Source: Gammaproteobacteria bacterium UBA2679 (GTDB taxonomy: Bacteria; Pseudomonadota; Gammaproteobacteria; Pseudomonadales; Oleiphilaceae). From it: a stretch of 64,000 nt of DNA. The notes under the pieces were generated by a model, which was not told the DNA's origin, searched no databases, and saw only the letters and a list, made by a program, of their open reading frames with translations. The DNA is taken from assembly GCA_002354735.1 (NCBI GenBank), contig DEMD01000007.1:336161-400160 (forward strand). The letters are read 5' to 3'. Below, piece by piece: positions 1-8,754 of this stretch. Made by a program: the position numbers and the translations under genes. The first letter of the stretch is position 1, and each line of letters begins with the position of its first letter.

Positions 1-870
1 ATCGATCTGGCCAAGATGAAGTCGATGATCCTAATCGACGTGAAAATTCTGGAGCTGCGCAAGCGGAATCTTGAGCAGCTCGGTGTTCGCTGGGACAGCT
101 CTATTGCCGGTCCTTCTGCTGCAATTGCTGCCACTGGTACCGTGAATCCGTTTTTCAGATCTGCAGTGGACTCCAATGGTGCCGCCCAGATCGCCGCCGC
201 AATCCCGGTCGATGACACGAACTTCCATAGTTCAGTAGGACTGCTGACCAATGTGGGCTCAAGAATAGACCTGATGGAAGAAGCTGGCGAAGCCAGAATG
301 CTGGCCAGACCCATGCTCAGTGCAAGAGACGGTGCCGTGGCAACGTTCCACTCTGGCGGTGAACTCCCCTACCCGATCGTTGACCCAGACACCGGCAAAA
401 TCGCTGTAAGCTTTCGAAGTTACGGCGTGAAACTCAACGTGCTGCCGCAGCTGAGCTACGAAGGCAAGATCATGGTTGAGGTCAATGCCGAAGTTAGTTC
501 CATAGATAGCTCGATAAACATCAACGGCGTGCCGGGCCTAATCTCCAAGTCGGTTTCATCCACCATCAATGCAATGGACGGCGAGACAATCGTGATGTCC
601 GGGCTTCTGGCAAACACAGAGGCCGAGAGCATCAGTAAAGTACCGCTCCTGGGCGACCTGCCATTGATAGGCGCGCTATTCAGAACGACCAACACTGAGA
701 ACGAAGGCCGTGAGCTGGCGATATTCCTTACGCCAAGAATCAAATTTCTCGACTACAGCGGTGAAGGCGCCTCTTCGGAGACACAGATTACCGAGCTCGA
801 GAAGTTGGGTGAGCGAGTGAGTGAAAAGACCGCCGATATGGACTGGGTTTCCAGAAGGATTCAGGACTGA
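1..870 (+). CDS. rcpA: Tad pilus secretin RcpA/CpaC, C-terminal part (5' end outside window)
   Basis: The frame is open from base 1, so this is the 3' part of a gene that starts upstream; the first ATG at 16 is internal. The 289 visible residues are the secretin domain of the type II/III secretion superfamily. A conserved stretch near the end reads DGETIVMSGLL, then KVPLLGDLPLIGALFR, then ELAIFLTPRI, the usual C-terminal secretin signature. In Tad systems this protein forms the outer-membrane channel for the Flp pilus. The N-terminal BON/N-domains and signal peptide would lie outside the window. Its stop overlaps the ATG of the ATPase gene by one base, so the two are translationally coupled. 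The Tad assignment rests mainly on the downstream tadABC neighbours. Confidence 0.9.
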   Translation: MDLAKMKSMILIDVKILELRKRNLEQLGVRWDSSIAGPSAAIAATGTVNPFFRSAVDSNGAAQIAAAIPVDDTNFHSSVGLLTNVGSRIDLMEEAGEARMLARPMLSARDGAVATFHSGGELPYPIVDPDTGKIAVSFRSYGVKLNVLPQLSYEGKIMVEVNAEVSSIDSSININGVPGLISKSVSSTINAMDGETIVMSGLLANTEAESISKVPLLGDLPLIGALFRTTNTENEGRELAIFLTPRIKFLDYSGEGASSETQITELEKLGERVSEKTADMDWVSRRIQD

Positions 871-2576
871 TGATTACCATTGTTGTGCGTGACCGCAACG
901 GCGGATTCATTGAAAGAAGCAGTTGTTCGTCCATGCGATGCAGCGTCGGCAAGAGCACATCCAACTCGCTCGTGCTGAAAGGCTGGTCGGTACAGAAGGA
1001 ACACTGTGTGATCGAAGTCGTCGGCACAGGCGCTCAGGTTGCGCCGGTTAATCAGTCGGTAGTTCGATTGAATGGACGGCGTATCGACGCTGTGCAGCCT
1101 GTGAATCGCGAAGACGTCATTCAGATTGCCCAGCATTGTCTCTCCGTCGATTGGCTTGTCGAGACTGACGCTACTTGCGCCGCCACTGAGGGCGATACAG
1201 CCAGTGCCGACTACTTGCACACTGCCGAAACGACGAGCCCGGTTATGTCAGCACTGCCGTTGAATTCGGCGCCAGAGCTTGCCGAGAACAGCAATACAGC
1301 AGAGATGCGTCGTCTTCAGATTCAGGTCCACCACGACCTGATCCGATATCTGGAGCGCCGAAGAATCGACGTCAATACGCTGCCCGAAGAAGACCTGTGG
1401 CGGCAAGCGCCGGAGTGGATCGCAGAAGTCATCAATAAGATGGATGCGCTACCAACCTCGATCGATCGACACGCTCTGGAAAAGAGAGTGCTTGATGAAG
1501 CGCTCGGGCTTGGCCCGCTAGAGATCCTGCTGAAAGACAGTGCGGTCACGGAAATCATGGTGAATGCACACGATCAGATCTTTTTTGAAAAGTCCGGTCG
1601 ACTTCATCGGTCGACAGTCGAGTTCTCTGACAAGCAGGCAGTTATCTCGGCTATCGAGCGCATCGTTGCGCCTCTGGGGCGCAGGATCGATGAGTCCTCG
1701 CCGATGGTCGACGCCAGGCTGAAGGATGGCTCACGGGTAAATGCTGTTATACCACCCCTAGCCCTCAAAGGTCCGTGCATCACGATCAGGAAGTTCCCGG
1801 AACACAATCTGACGGCAGCGCAGCTTTGTGAGTTTGGCAGTATGAATCAGGCCATGGCTGATTTCCTGAATCTGATTGTCAGAGAAAAACAGAATGTGGT
1901 GATATCTGGCGGCACCGGCTCTGGAAAAACCACGCTGCTCAATGTGCTGTCAGCAGCGATTCCGTCCAGAGAAAGAATCGTGACAGTAGAGGATGCGGCG
2001 GAACTCAGACTGACCCAGCCAAATCTCGTATCGCTTGAAGCGCGACCCTCCAATCAGGAAGGCAAAGGTGCTGTCACCATACGTGATCTGGTGCGCAATT
2101 GTCTGCGCATGCGGCCAGATCGGATAGTCGTCGGAGAATGTCGAGGTGGTGAAGCCCTGGACATGCTTCAGGCGATGAACACTGGACACGACGGCTCGTT
2201 GACAACTGCTCATGCCAATACGCCGCGAGATTGCCTCTCCAGAATGGAGGTCATGGTGATGATGGCAGACATGGGCATGCCCATTCAGGCGATCAGGGAG
2301 CAGATTTGCTCTGCCGTCAGCTACATCGTTCAGCAAACTCGGTACGCCTGTGGTAGCCGCAAGGTTACCTCGATTAGTGAGGTTTGCGGTATTGAGCAGG
2401 GCGTCGTTCAGCTCGCGGAGATTTTCCGCTTTCAACCGACGGGCTATGACGCGGATGGCAGGGTTCAGGGCCACTTCGTAGCGACTGGAATCATTCCCGA
2501 AATATGTGATCAGCTGAGACGCCGTGGCGTCAGCGTTGACATGGGCTGGTTCGACAACAGTGGCGTCGCGGCATGA
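870..2576 (+). CDS. tadA: Tad pilus assembly ATPase TadA/CpaF with N-terminal FHA-like domain
   Basis: Secretion ATPase of the GspE/VirB11 superfamily that powers Flp pilus assembly at the inner membrane; 568 aa. The C-terminal two thirds holds Walker [10 protein letters not shown] (about residues 347-355), a Walker B region RPDRIVVGE (about 417-425) and the downstream TTAHAN histidine motif. The first ~95 residues are not part of the usual ~430-residue CpaF core and resemble a forkhead-associated (FHA) fold: G27-K28 in place of Gly-Arg, then S40 and H45 spaced like the FHA S-x-x-H, then a late NGR turn. FHA domains bind phosphothreonine, which would imply control by a Ser/Thr kinase; that is inference. 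Start and stop overlap the neighbouring tad genes by 1 and 4 bases. Confidence 0.93.
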   Translation: MITIVVRDRNGGFIERSSCSSMRCSVGKSTSNSLVLKGWSVQKEHCVIEVVGTGAQVAPVNQSVVRLNGRRIDAVQPVNREDVIQIAQHCLSVDWLVETDATCAATEGDTASADYLHTAETTSPVMSALPLNSAPELAENSNTAEMRRLQIQVHHDLIRYLERRRIDVNTLPEEDLWRQAPEWIAEVINKMDALPTSIDRHALEKRVLDEALGLGPLEILLKDSAVTEIMVNAHDQIFFEKSGRLHRSTVEFSDKQAVISAIERIVAPLGRRIDESSPMVDARLKDGSRVNAVIPPLALKGPCITIRKFPEHNLTAAQLCEFGSMNQAMADFLNLIVREKQNVVISGGTGSGKTTLLNVLSAAIPSRERIVTVEDAAELRLTQPNLVSLEARPSNQEGKGAVTIRDLVRNCLRMRPDRIVVGECRGGEALDMLQAMNTGHDGSLTTAHANTPRDCLSRMEVMVMMADMGMPIQAIREQICSAVSYIVQQTRYACGSRKVTSISEVCGIEQGVVQLAEIFRFQPTGYDADGRVQGHFVATGIIPEICDQLRRRGVSVDMGWFDNSGVAA

Positions 2577-3421
2577 TGCTTACACTTATCGTGGCGTTAT
2601 TTTCTGCGAGTGCACTTCTGCTGACTTTAGCACTCGGCAACAAGATCCAGTTTGCCATAACCATGCTTCACAGCAGAACGCGGAAACTTGGCGCAGAATC
2701 TGGCACGCCGGGCTCGATCGTGCAGTCGCTTTGGTTGGAACCGGCTGTCCGGGCAGTGGTCGGATTCATGCTCATCCTTATCTTGCTCACAGTCGATTTC
2801 CCAGTGCCTTCAGCCATTTTGGCTGGTGTTGCCGTGCTTGTCCTCCCAGTTGCCATAAAGGCCCACGCCCGTATCAAGCGCATGCAAGCACTGCAGGCAC
2901 AGCTGCCGGACGTGATTCTGGGCGTTTCGAGTGTGCTCGCCTCGGGCTCCAGTCTCATGACCGCCCTTGAACTCTGCTGTAAGGAAAGCATGCAGCCTTC
3001 GAGAGAAGAGTTTTCCAGACTGCTAGGTGATTTGCGGATGGGCATCCCGCTCGAACAGGCGATTTGCGACTTCGAAAAGCGCAATGCTTGCGAAGCCGTA
3101 ACGCTGCTTTCAACCGGCATTCTTATCAACAAGGAGGTCGGGGGAAATCTCGGCATCATGTTGGGCAACCTTGCGGAGACACTCCGGCGGAAACGGGAGA
3201 TGGAAGGCAAGATCAAGGCCTTGACCTCACAAGGGCGAATGCAGGGTTGGGTGATGGCGGGACTGCCATTCCTGATTGCATTTGCTGTCTACCATCTCGA
3301 GCCGCAGGCTATGTCCAGGCTATGGACCGACCCATGGGGATGGTTGGTGCTCGGCGTCGCCACCATACTGCTTGCGATGGGCGGCATGATCATCCGCAAG
3401 ATTGTGATGATCGATATCTGA
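2573..3421 (+). CDS. tadB: Tad pilus inner-membrane platform protein TadB
   Basis: Integral membrane protein of the type II secretion GspF family, 282 aa, forming with TadC the inner-membrane platform on which TadA acts. Hydrophobic segments lie at about residues 1-20, 60-90, 220-235 and 250-275; the cytoplasmic GspF domain between them carries the helical PDVILGVSSVLASGSSL and KEVGGNLGIML stretches typical of TadB. The start ATG overlaps the tadA stop by 4 bases; a second ATG follows directly at 2576. The gene sits between tadA and tadC as in most Tad loci. Confidence 0.9.
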   Translation: MMLTLIVALFSASALLLTLALGNKIQFAITMLHSRTRKLGAESGTPGSIVQSLWLEPAVRAVVGFMLILILLTVDFPVPSAILAGVAVLVLPVAIKAHARIKRMQALQAQLPDVILGVSSVLASGSSLMTALELCCKESMQPSREEFSRLLGDLRMGIPLEQAICDFEKRNACEAVTLLSTGILINKEVGGNLGIMLGNLAETLRRKREMEGKIKALTSQGRMQGWVMAGLPFLIAFAVYHLEPQAMSRLWTDPWGWLVLGVATILLAMGGMIIRKIVMIDI

Positions 3422-3450
3422 ACCCGAACATTTTCATGGAAGATTCTTCA

Positions 3451-4323
3451 ATGTTAAGCACCAGCTTCATCATCAGTCTTTTTGTGCTCAGCGCCTGTCT
3501 GCTGGCCTGGGGCCTCTGGCGCCTCGCAACCTGGATGAGAGCCCAGCACAGGGACTACATGGATCCACTGCCGCGACTGCTGCGGCTGATCTGGCCCTTA
3601 GTCGCCGCGCTAGAGCCCTTGGCTGATTTATTCATACCACAACGTCTGCATCAGCGTCTTGAGCAGCAGCTGCTGACCTCTGGCATGAGCTTACTACTCA
3701 CCTCGGCAGAATATATAAGTCTGCACGTGGTTTCGGCCCTGCTTAGCACTGGCATTGGCTGGGTCTGTCTTGCAACCGTAGGCTACGACACCTCGGTGTC
3801 GACCATTCTACTCCTGTTGACTGTCGGTCTCGTGTTCCCGCAGCTGAGCGTACGAGATATGCGCCTGAAGCGTCAAAAAGCGCTGATAAGAGCTTTGCCT
3901 GTGCTCGTCGACTATCTCGTCATGACACTCGAAGCTGGTCTGAATTTCTCAGGCGCCTTACAGCAGGCCGTAGCCAAGGGACCTGATGGCCCCTTGAGGA
4001 ATGAATTTGCGCGTGTACTTCGGGATATACGGGCTGGCAAAAGTAAGGCAGAAGCTCTGCGGGAACTGGCATCACGAAACCAGGTAAAGGAGCTCAACCT
4101 TCTCGTGAACGCAATTGTGCAGGCTGAGCAAAGTGGCTCGAGCCTTTCCGGCACTCTGAGTATTCAGGCGGAACAGCGGCGCAGCGAACGATTTCAGCGT
4201 GCTGAAAAACTGGCACTTCAGGCCCCGGTGAAGCTCGTTTTTCCGCTTGTTGCCTTCATTTTCCCCATTACATTCATCTTGTTGGGCTTCCCCATCGTCA
4301 TGAAATTCATGTATGAACTCTAA
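3451..4323 (+). CDS. tadC: Tad pilus inner-membrane platform protein TadC
   Basis: Second GspF-family membrane protein of the Tad system, 290 aa from the start chosen here. Features: an N-terminal hydrophobic helix, paired helices around residues 85-125, a cytoplasmic GspF domain (DYLVMTLEAGLNFSGALQQ, then VNAIVQAEQSGSSLSGTL) and a C-terminal membrane hairpin ending near IVMKFMYEL. The frame stays open upstream into tadB. The ATG at 3451 is chosen because a GGAAGA Shine-Dalgarno lies 7 bases before it; an ATG at 3436 has none. The end overlaps the DUF192 gene by 11 bases. Confidence 0.9.
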   Translation: MLSTSFIISLFVLSACLLAWGLWRLATWMRAQHRDYMDPLPRLLRLIWPLVAALEPLADLFIPQRLHQRLEQQLLTSGMSLLLTSAEYISLHVVSALLSTGIGWVCLATVGYDTSVSTILLLLTVGLVFPQLSVRDMRLKRQKALIRALPVLVDYLVMTLEAGLNFSGALQQAVAKGPDGPLRNEFARVLRDIRAGKSKAEALRELASRNQVKELNLLVNAIVQAEQSGSSLSGTLSIQAEQRRSERFQRAEKLALQAPVKLVFPLVAFIFPITFILLGFPIVMKFMYEL

Positions 4324-4720
4324 GACTATCGGCTTGCGGTTCCCGAATGTTGGCAAGCTCGAGAGACGGGAGATCGAGACGTTCATCGCAGCGTCATTTT
4401 TTCAGCGCTTACGTGGACTCCTCGGCCGAAAGAGCCTCGGTGAGTTTCAGGGGCTGCTCCTCGAGGAGTGCAATTCGGTGCACACCATCGGCATGCGGTT
4501 TGCGATAGACATCATTTTTCTGAGTGCCGATTTTCGTATCGTTGAGATACACAGCGCGGTTGCAGGCTTCAGTTTCCGACGCTGTAAAGCAGCTACCCAT
4601 ACGCTTGAGCTGGCGGCCGGCCAAGGTCAGTTACTGCGCTGGACGGTGGGGGACGCTCTGAAGCTGCACCAGAAGAGCACTGACGAAAAAATTCATTGTG
4701 AAAAGGAATTCGCGATATGA
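4313..4720 (+). CDS. DUF192 family protein in the Tad operon
   Basis: A 135-residue protein matching the DUF192 (YjdF/All0342-like) pattern: RLRGLLGRKSL near residue 33, then a CNSVHTIGMRFAIDIIFL core corresponding to the family's 'F-W-M-k-n-t-..-pLDi-F' signature, and a late LELAAGQ. Biochemical function of the family is unknown. No signal peptide is visible, unlike many DUF192 proteins that are exported. It overlaps the end of tadC by 11 bases and its stop overlaps the tadD start, so it is translated with the Tad genes; a role linked to the pilus is inferred only from that. Confidence 0.8.
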   Translation: MNSKTIGLRFPNVGKLERREIETFIAASFFQRLRGLLGRKSLGEFQGLLLEECNSVHTIGMRFAIDIIFLSADFRIVEIHSAVAGFSFRRCKAATHTLELAAGQGQLLRWTVGDALKLHQKSTDEKIHCEKEFAI

Positions 4721-5211
4721 GTTGCTACTTCTTGAGATCGGTAAGGCTTAGCGGCCATGCATCGGCTTCGTGTGCGCACATAGTTCTAGTGCTGCTCATG
4801 CTGAGCGTTACAAGTGCCTGCACACATTTGCAGACGAGTTCAGGCGCCCGTGCAGACATGAGCAGCAGCGAGCGTATCGATGAAGCTGACAGGCTTTACA
4901 GTCGCGGACGCTATAGCGAGGCACATCAGGCCTATCTAGACATAACCCGTGATTACCCTTCATTCAGTTACGCTTGGTTCAAGCTGGGCAATACCAGTAT
5001 AAAGACGGGCCACGCTGATTTGTCGGTCGCCTGTTATGAACGAGCAATCAGTCTCGACGGTAACGATCAGCGCTACTGGTATAACCTGTCCCTTGCGCAC
5101 CTGCAGCTAGCGAAACAGCGTGCCCAGGCGGCGCTTCAACGAAATCCGCAGGCTGACAACTCGCAGCTCATACAACTGATAGCCCAAATCGATGCGGCGG
5201 GTCAGTTATGA
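4717..5211 (+). CDS. tadD: TPR lipoprotein, TadD-like
   Basis: 164-residue protein with an N-terminal hydrophobic segment ending in SVTSAC, a plausible though not ideal lipobox, so probably an exported lipoprotein. Residues ~50-150 hold two to three tetratricopeptide repeats (EADRLYSRGRYSEAHQAY; AWFKLGNTSIKTGHADLSV; RYWYNLSLAHLQLAKQ). TadD in characterised Tad systems is a TPR lipoprotein acting as a pilotin or scaffold for secretin assembly. It overlaps both neighbours by 4 bases (ATGA), indicating tight coupling. Assignment to TadD rests on domain type, length and position. Confidence 0.8.
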   Translation: MSCYFLRSVRLSGHASASCAHIVLVLLMLSVTSACTHLQTSSGARADMSSSERIDEADRLYSRGRYSEAHQAYLDITRDYPSFSYAWFKLGNTSIKTGHADLSVACYERAISLDGNDQRYWYNLSLAHLQLAKQRAQAALQRNPQADNSQLIQLIAQIDAAGQL

Positions 5212-5993
5212 AGGCTTCCATTCGACCAGCTTTAAGCAGACATTTTCAACACGGCGTCTCAATGGTGGAAACGCTATTCGTTCTGCCTGTGTTGTTAGTC
5301 TTCATACTAGGCATTATTGAGTTCAGCTACGCGTATCGAGCCAAGTCGACGCTTAATCATGCAGCGATGGCTGTGGCCCGGACTGGCAGCATCACCAATG
5401 CATGCAAGCCTGCGATGGACCGGCAAATTATACTGTCGATGGTACCGTTATTCATGGATGCAGATCGGTCCCCGCTGCAGCTCAGCGTCAACGCGCTTAC
5501 GCCCGACCTGGTGAACAGAATCAATATCGCCACCCAGCTTGATATTATCAGCCCGACGCTAAAGATCTTCGATGCGTTTAAACAGGATCTCATGCTCAGT
5601 GCTGGGCAGATTGGTGATTGCGGCGATAAAAGCCTGAAACCGATGAAGTTGAATACGGTTATTCCCAATGACAACCTCCGCTTCAGGACGAGTGCCACAA
5701 AAGTTATCGATGGCCGACACGTCAGTATTCAGGATGCAAATCTGCTCAAGATCAAGCTCAGATATTGCCATGAGCTTGTAACGCCGGTGCTGGACCGCGC
5801 CATCGAGCTTGCTCAGCGTCTCATCCCAGATTCGTTCTTTGGGGCGGAGCGGCGGGTTTTCCTTACGGCTTGCACTAACGGCGGCGGCACAATGAATCCC
5901 GCTGCGCCCTTCCAGCGGCGCTTCGTTGTATTGACCGCTGATGCGATTGTGCACATGCAGACGCCAGTAATGGGTCGATTCCTCGACCAATAG
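5208..5993 (+). CDS. TadE/TadG-like minor pseudopilin
   Basis: 261 residues. The N-terminus contains HGVSMVETLFVLPVLLVFIL followed by GIIEFSY, the TadE-like pattern: a Gly-Val-Ser before a Glu at +5-like spacing and a ~20-residue hydrophobic helix. TadE-like proteins are processed by the prepilin peptidase TadV and act as minor pseudopilins. The remaining ~220 residues are periplasmic with several cysteines (about residues 65, 143, 186 and 222) that could form disulfides. It is longer than a typical TadE (~180 aa) and could equally be a TadF/TadG-type protein. The start overlaps the tadD stop. Confidence 0.75.
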   Translation: MKASIRPALSRHFQHGVSMVETLFVLPVLLVFILGIIEFSYAYRAKSTLNHAAMAVARTGSITNACKPAMDRQIILSMVPLFMDADRSPLQLSVNALTPDLVNRINIATQLDIISPTLKIFDAFKQDLMLSAGQIGDCGDKSLKPMKLNTVIPNDNLRFRTSATKVIDGRHVSIQDANLLKIKLRYCHELVTPVLDRAIELAQRLIPDSFFGAERRVFLTACTNGGGTMNPAAPFQRRFVVLTADAIVHMQTPVMGRFLDQ

Positions 5994-6026
5994 TTTCCAT
6001 CACCATCAGTTGAAAAGGAGTTCCTG

Positions 6027-7172
6027 ATGTTCAAGTTCGATTTCAGTACCGCGAGCGCTTCCGGTATTACCCGTAGATCCAGCACAAGCGCACCAGTGGG
6101 CATCCGATGGTCGCAGGCACTAATCGCTCTGCTCATTGGTGCAGCTGGTGCTGCGGAGGGGGCAGGCTCAACCACACCATTCTTTTACGACCTGCTCTCG
6201 CCACAGCTCAGGTTGGATAGCAATTTGTCGAAAGCCGCTGGCCTGACCATCTTTGAACAGTCGCGCAAGGTCGCTTCGCCACTCACCTTTCCTATGGCAC
6301 CGTTTGTAGAACCACCAATTCAGGATGTGGCCTCGAATGAAGTTGCAACAAGTGAGCGGCAAAGTGACTCTGAGGCGCGGCTTTTCGACAGCGTAACCGT
6401 TTTGTTCGATGCGGCTGAAGAGACGGGTATTCATGAAGTGCTTGCTGGTGCGCTTTCTGAAATTACGGCGCGTGGCGCGACTGTCACGGCGTCATGTTCC
6501 GACGCTGCATGCGGTGATACCCAGCGCTGGAGTGAGCGATTCAAATTATATGGATCAGGCTCGAATGAGCAGCAGGCTTATCATCGTTTAGCGATTTCAG
6601 CGTCCAGCACCGGCGAGCAGCAATTCGTATCAGATATATTCGAGATATACGCCACACGCCTAGGTTGTTGCGTTCGGCTGGCTGTGAGCCACCACAAGCC
6701 CAATGTCAATCAGTATCAAATTCAGGAGAACGGCAATCTGGATCCTTTGGCCTTTGCCTCTAAACCATTTTCAGTCTATTTCAAGCATGGAGAAGACCGC
6801 TTTCCGACAAGTCGGACGCATGCCTTAGCGGAGCAAATAGAGTCGCTGCGATCTTGCAGTAGAAGTCGGCCGATCCTTCTCGAGGGGCATAGCGACTCAA
6901 CCGGCTCCCGAGCAGCCAATCGTGCTTTATCTGAACGCCGCCTGGCTAGTGTGCAAGCCGCCTTGCTGGCAGCCGGGGTCCCCGAGGAATGTCTGCTAAC
7001 TGCCGCGTATGGAGATGCCTCGCCTGACAGTGCGTCGGCTGCAGAGCAGCGCAAAGTTGTCGTACGGATGCTCTCTTCTGGATGGAGTGGCATAGCTGTA
7101 GCGGTTCCGCCCACTACTACCCCCGAAGCTCAGACCGGACAGCAGAGAAATCCGCCCGGAGCGCCTCTATAG
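6027..7172 (+). CDS. OmpA-like peptidoglycan-binding protein of the Tad locus
   Basis: 381 residues, preceded by an AAGGAG Shine-Dalgarno. The N-terminus has a long basic stretch and a hydrophobic helix (ALIALLIGAAGAAEG), probably a signal peptide. Residues ~255-350 form an OmpA C-terminal domain: LLEGHSDSTGS, then RALSERRLASVQAALLAAGV and the closing RKVVVRM. This domain binds diaminopimelate in peptidoglycan. The middle (residues ~60-250) is not recognised. It lies 33 bases after the pseudopilin gene on the same strand and is probably the last gene of this Tad operon, anchoring the apparatus to the cell wall; that role is inferred. Confidence 0.75.
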   Translation: MFKFDFSTASASGITRRSSTSAPVGIRWSQALIALLIGAAGAAEGAGSTTPFFYDLLSPQLRLDSNLSKAAGLTIFEQSRKVASPLTFPMAPFVEPPIQDVASNEVATSERQSDSEARLFDSVTVLFDAAEETGIHEVLAGALSEITARGATVTASCSDAACGDTQRWSERFKLYGSGSNEQQAYHRLAISASSTGEQQFVSDIFEIYATRLGCCVRLAVSHHKPNVNQYQIQENGNLDPLAFASKPFSVYFKHGEDRFPTSRTHALAEQIESLRSCSRSRPILLEGHSDSTGSRAANRALSERRLASVQAALLAAGVPEECLLTAAYGDASPDSASAAEQRKVVVRMLSSGWSGIAVAVPPTTTPEAQTGQQRNPPGAPL

Positions 7173-7278
7173 CGACCACCCGGCGTGCTGCTACGGGAAG
7201 GGAGAGCCCGTGCGCAACGCCATCGAGTGCGTGAAGGATGATGCTTGCACACCTGTATGGAGTAAGCCAATTGCCGAC

Positions 7279-7307
7279 TTGTTCCCGTCGCATCCGCACA
7301 GGATACT
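7279..7307 (+). promoter_or_regulatory. Possible sigma-70 promoter for chrA
   Basis: TTGTTC (7279-7284) and GATACT (7302-7307) are separated by exactly 17 bases, 52 bases before the chosen chrA ATG. Both boxes are imperfect (3/6 and 4/6), so this is only a candidate. Confidence 0.25.
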
Positions 7308-7359
7308 GCGTTCCTCCAAGATGGCGCATTTGGCCCCATCAATCAGCAGGACCTACACA

Positions 7360-8715
7360 ATGTCATCAACTCCACTGCCGGTGCCTTCGCCTGTTGGCCT
7401 CAAGGAGGCCTTCTGGTATTGGCTGAAGCTCGGCTTCATCAGCTTTGGCGGCCCCGCCGGACAAATCGCCATCATGCATACCGATCTGGTGGAAAAGCGC
7501 CGCTGGATTTCCGAGCAACGTTTTCTGCACGCCCTGAACTACTGCATGCTGCTACCGGGTCCGGAGGCGACACAATTGGCGATTTATATCGGCTGGCTGC
7601 TGCATCGCACCTGGGGCGGCATCCTGGCCGGGGTGCTGTTCGTGCTGCCATCGCTCCTGTTGCTCTGCCTGTTGGCCTGGGTGTACCTGGTGTATGGCGA
7701 CGCGCCAGTGATCAGCGGCATTTTGTATGGCATCAAGCCCGCTGTGGTGGCTATCGTGCTTGCGGCGGCCTGGCGGATTGGCTCGCGAACGCTCAAGAAC
7801 GGCTGGCTCATTGCTATTGCAGTGGCGGCTTTCCTGGCAATTGCCGTGCTATCTGTTCCATTCCCGGCCATCGTAGCGCTCGCAGCAGTGCTTGGTCTGA
7901 TTGGCGGGCGGCTACTCCCCGGGCGCTTCCGGCTTGGCATGACACACGGCGGCAGCGCAAAGACAAGTTATGGTCCCGCGTTGATTGATGACCACACGCC
8001 TACACCACCGCATGCCATCTTCTCCTGGCGCCGCTTGATGATAATCAGCGGCGTCGGTGTGCTGCTCGGCGTTCTCATACTCGGTGCGCTGGCAGCCATT
8101 CTCGGTAAGGACCAGACGCTGGTGATAATGGGCTGGTTCTTCACCAAGGCAGCCTTGCTGACCTTCGGTGGGGCATATGCTGTGCTGCCCTATGTGTACC
8201 AGGGGGCAGTCGAGTCCTACGCCTGGGTCACGGCGCCGCAAATGATCGACGGGCTGGCACTGGGTGAAACTACACCCGGTCCACTGATCATGATCGTGGC
8301 CTTTGTAGGCTTCGTCGGCGGCTGGACAAAGGAGATCTTTGGCAGCGAGAGCCTCATGCTTGGTGCGATGGCAGGCGCTGGTGTGGCAACCTTCTTCACC
8401 TTTCTCCCCTCATTTTTATTCATTCTCGCTGGTGGGCCGCTCGTGGAATCGACGCGCGACAACATCAAACTCACTGCCCCGCTCACTGCAATTTCGGCAG
8501 CGGTCGTTGGCGTGATCGCAAGTTTGGCGGTGTTCTTTGGGCAGCATGTGTTCAGCCCGAATGGCGAATGGATCTCACTGGACTGGTTGGCGATTACGAT
8601 TGCAGCCGCAGCACTGGTAGCCTTGGTTCGTTTCCAGGTGGGTACGATAAGACTGATTGCGATAAGCGCCCTGCTCGGGCTGCTGGCGTCGCTGCTGGGC
8701 CTTGCTCAAGGGTAG
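7360..8715 (+). CDS. chrA: Chromate transporter ChrA (CHR family)
   Basis: 451-residue inner-membrane protein of the chromate ion transporter family, two tandem CHR domains (about residues 15-200 and 240-440). The signature GFISFGGPAGQIA near residue 26 and LLPGPEATQLAIYIG in domain 1, and FFTKAALLTFGGAYAVLPY with GETTPGPLIM in domain 2, are characteristic. Family members export chromate by proton-coupled antiport. The start at 7360 is chosen because AGCAGGA lies 9 bases upstream and the family begins just before this point, although the frame is open further up to 7210. It is a single gene between the Tad operon and a convergent GH13 gene; no chrB regulator is adjacent. Confidence 0.9.
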   Translation: MSSTPLPVPSPVGLKEAFWYWLKLGFISFGGPAGQIAIMHTDLVEKRRWISEQRFLHALNYCMLLPGPEATQLAIYIGWLLHRTWGGILAGVLFVLPSLLLLCLLAWVYLVYGDAPVISGILYGIKPAVVAIVLAAAWRIGSRTLKNGWLIAIAVAAFLAIAVLSVPFPAIVALAAVLGLIGGRLLPGRFRLGMTHGGSAKTSYGPALIDDHTPTPPHAIFSWRRLMIISGVGVLLGVLILGALAAILGKDQTLVIMGWFFTKAALLTFGGAYAVLPYVYQGAVESYAWVTAPQMIDGLALGETTPGPLIMIVAFVGFVGGWTKEIFGSESLMLGAMAGAGVATFFTFLPSFLFILAGGPLVESTRDNIKLTAPLTAISAAVVGVIASLAVFFGQHVFSPNGEWISLDWLAITIAAAALVALVRFQVGTIRLIAISALLGLLASLLGLAQG

Positions 8716-8754
8716 ATTTTCGCGACAGGGGATCTATTGGAATCCGCCACGCTG

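Noticed and set aside
7173..7359. In-frame N-terminal extension of chrA from 7210
   Set aside because: The extra 50 residues do not resemble the CHR family and the ATG at 7360 has a ribosome site.
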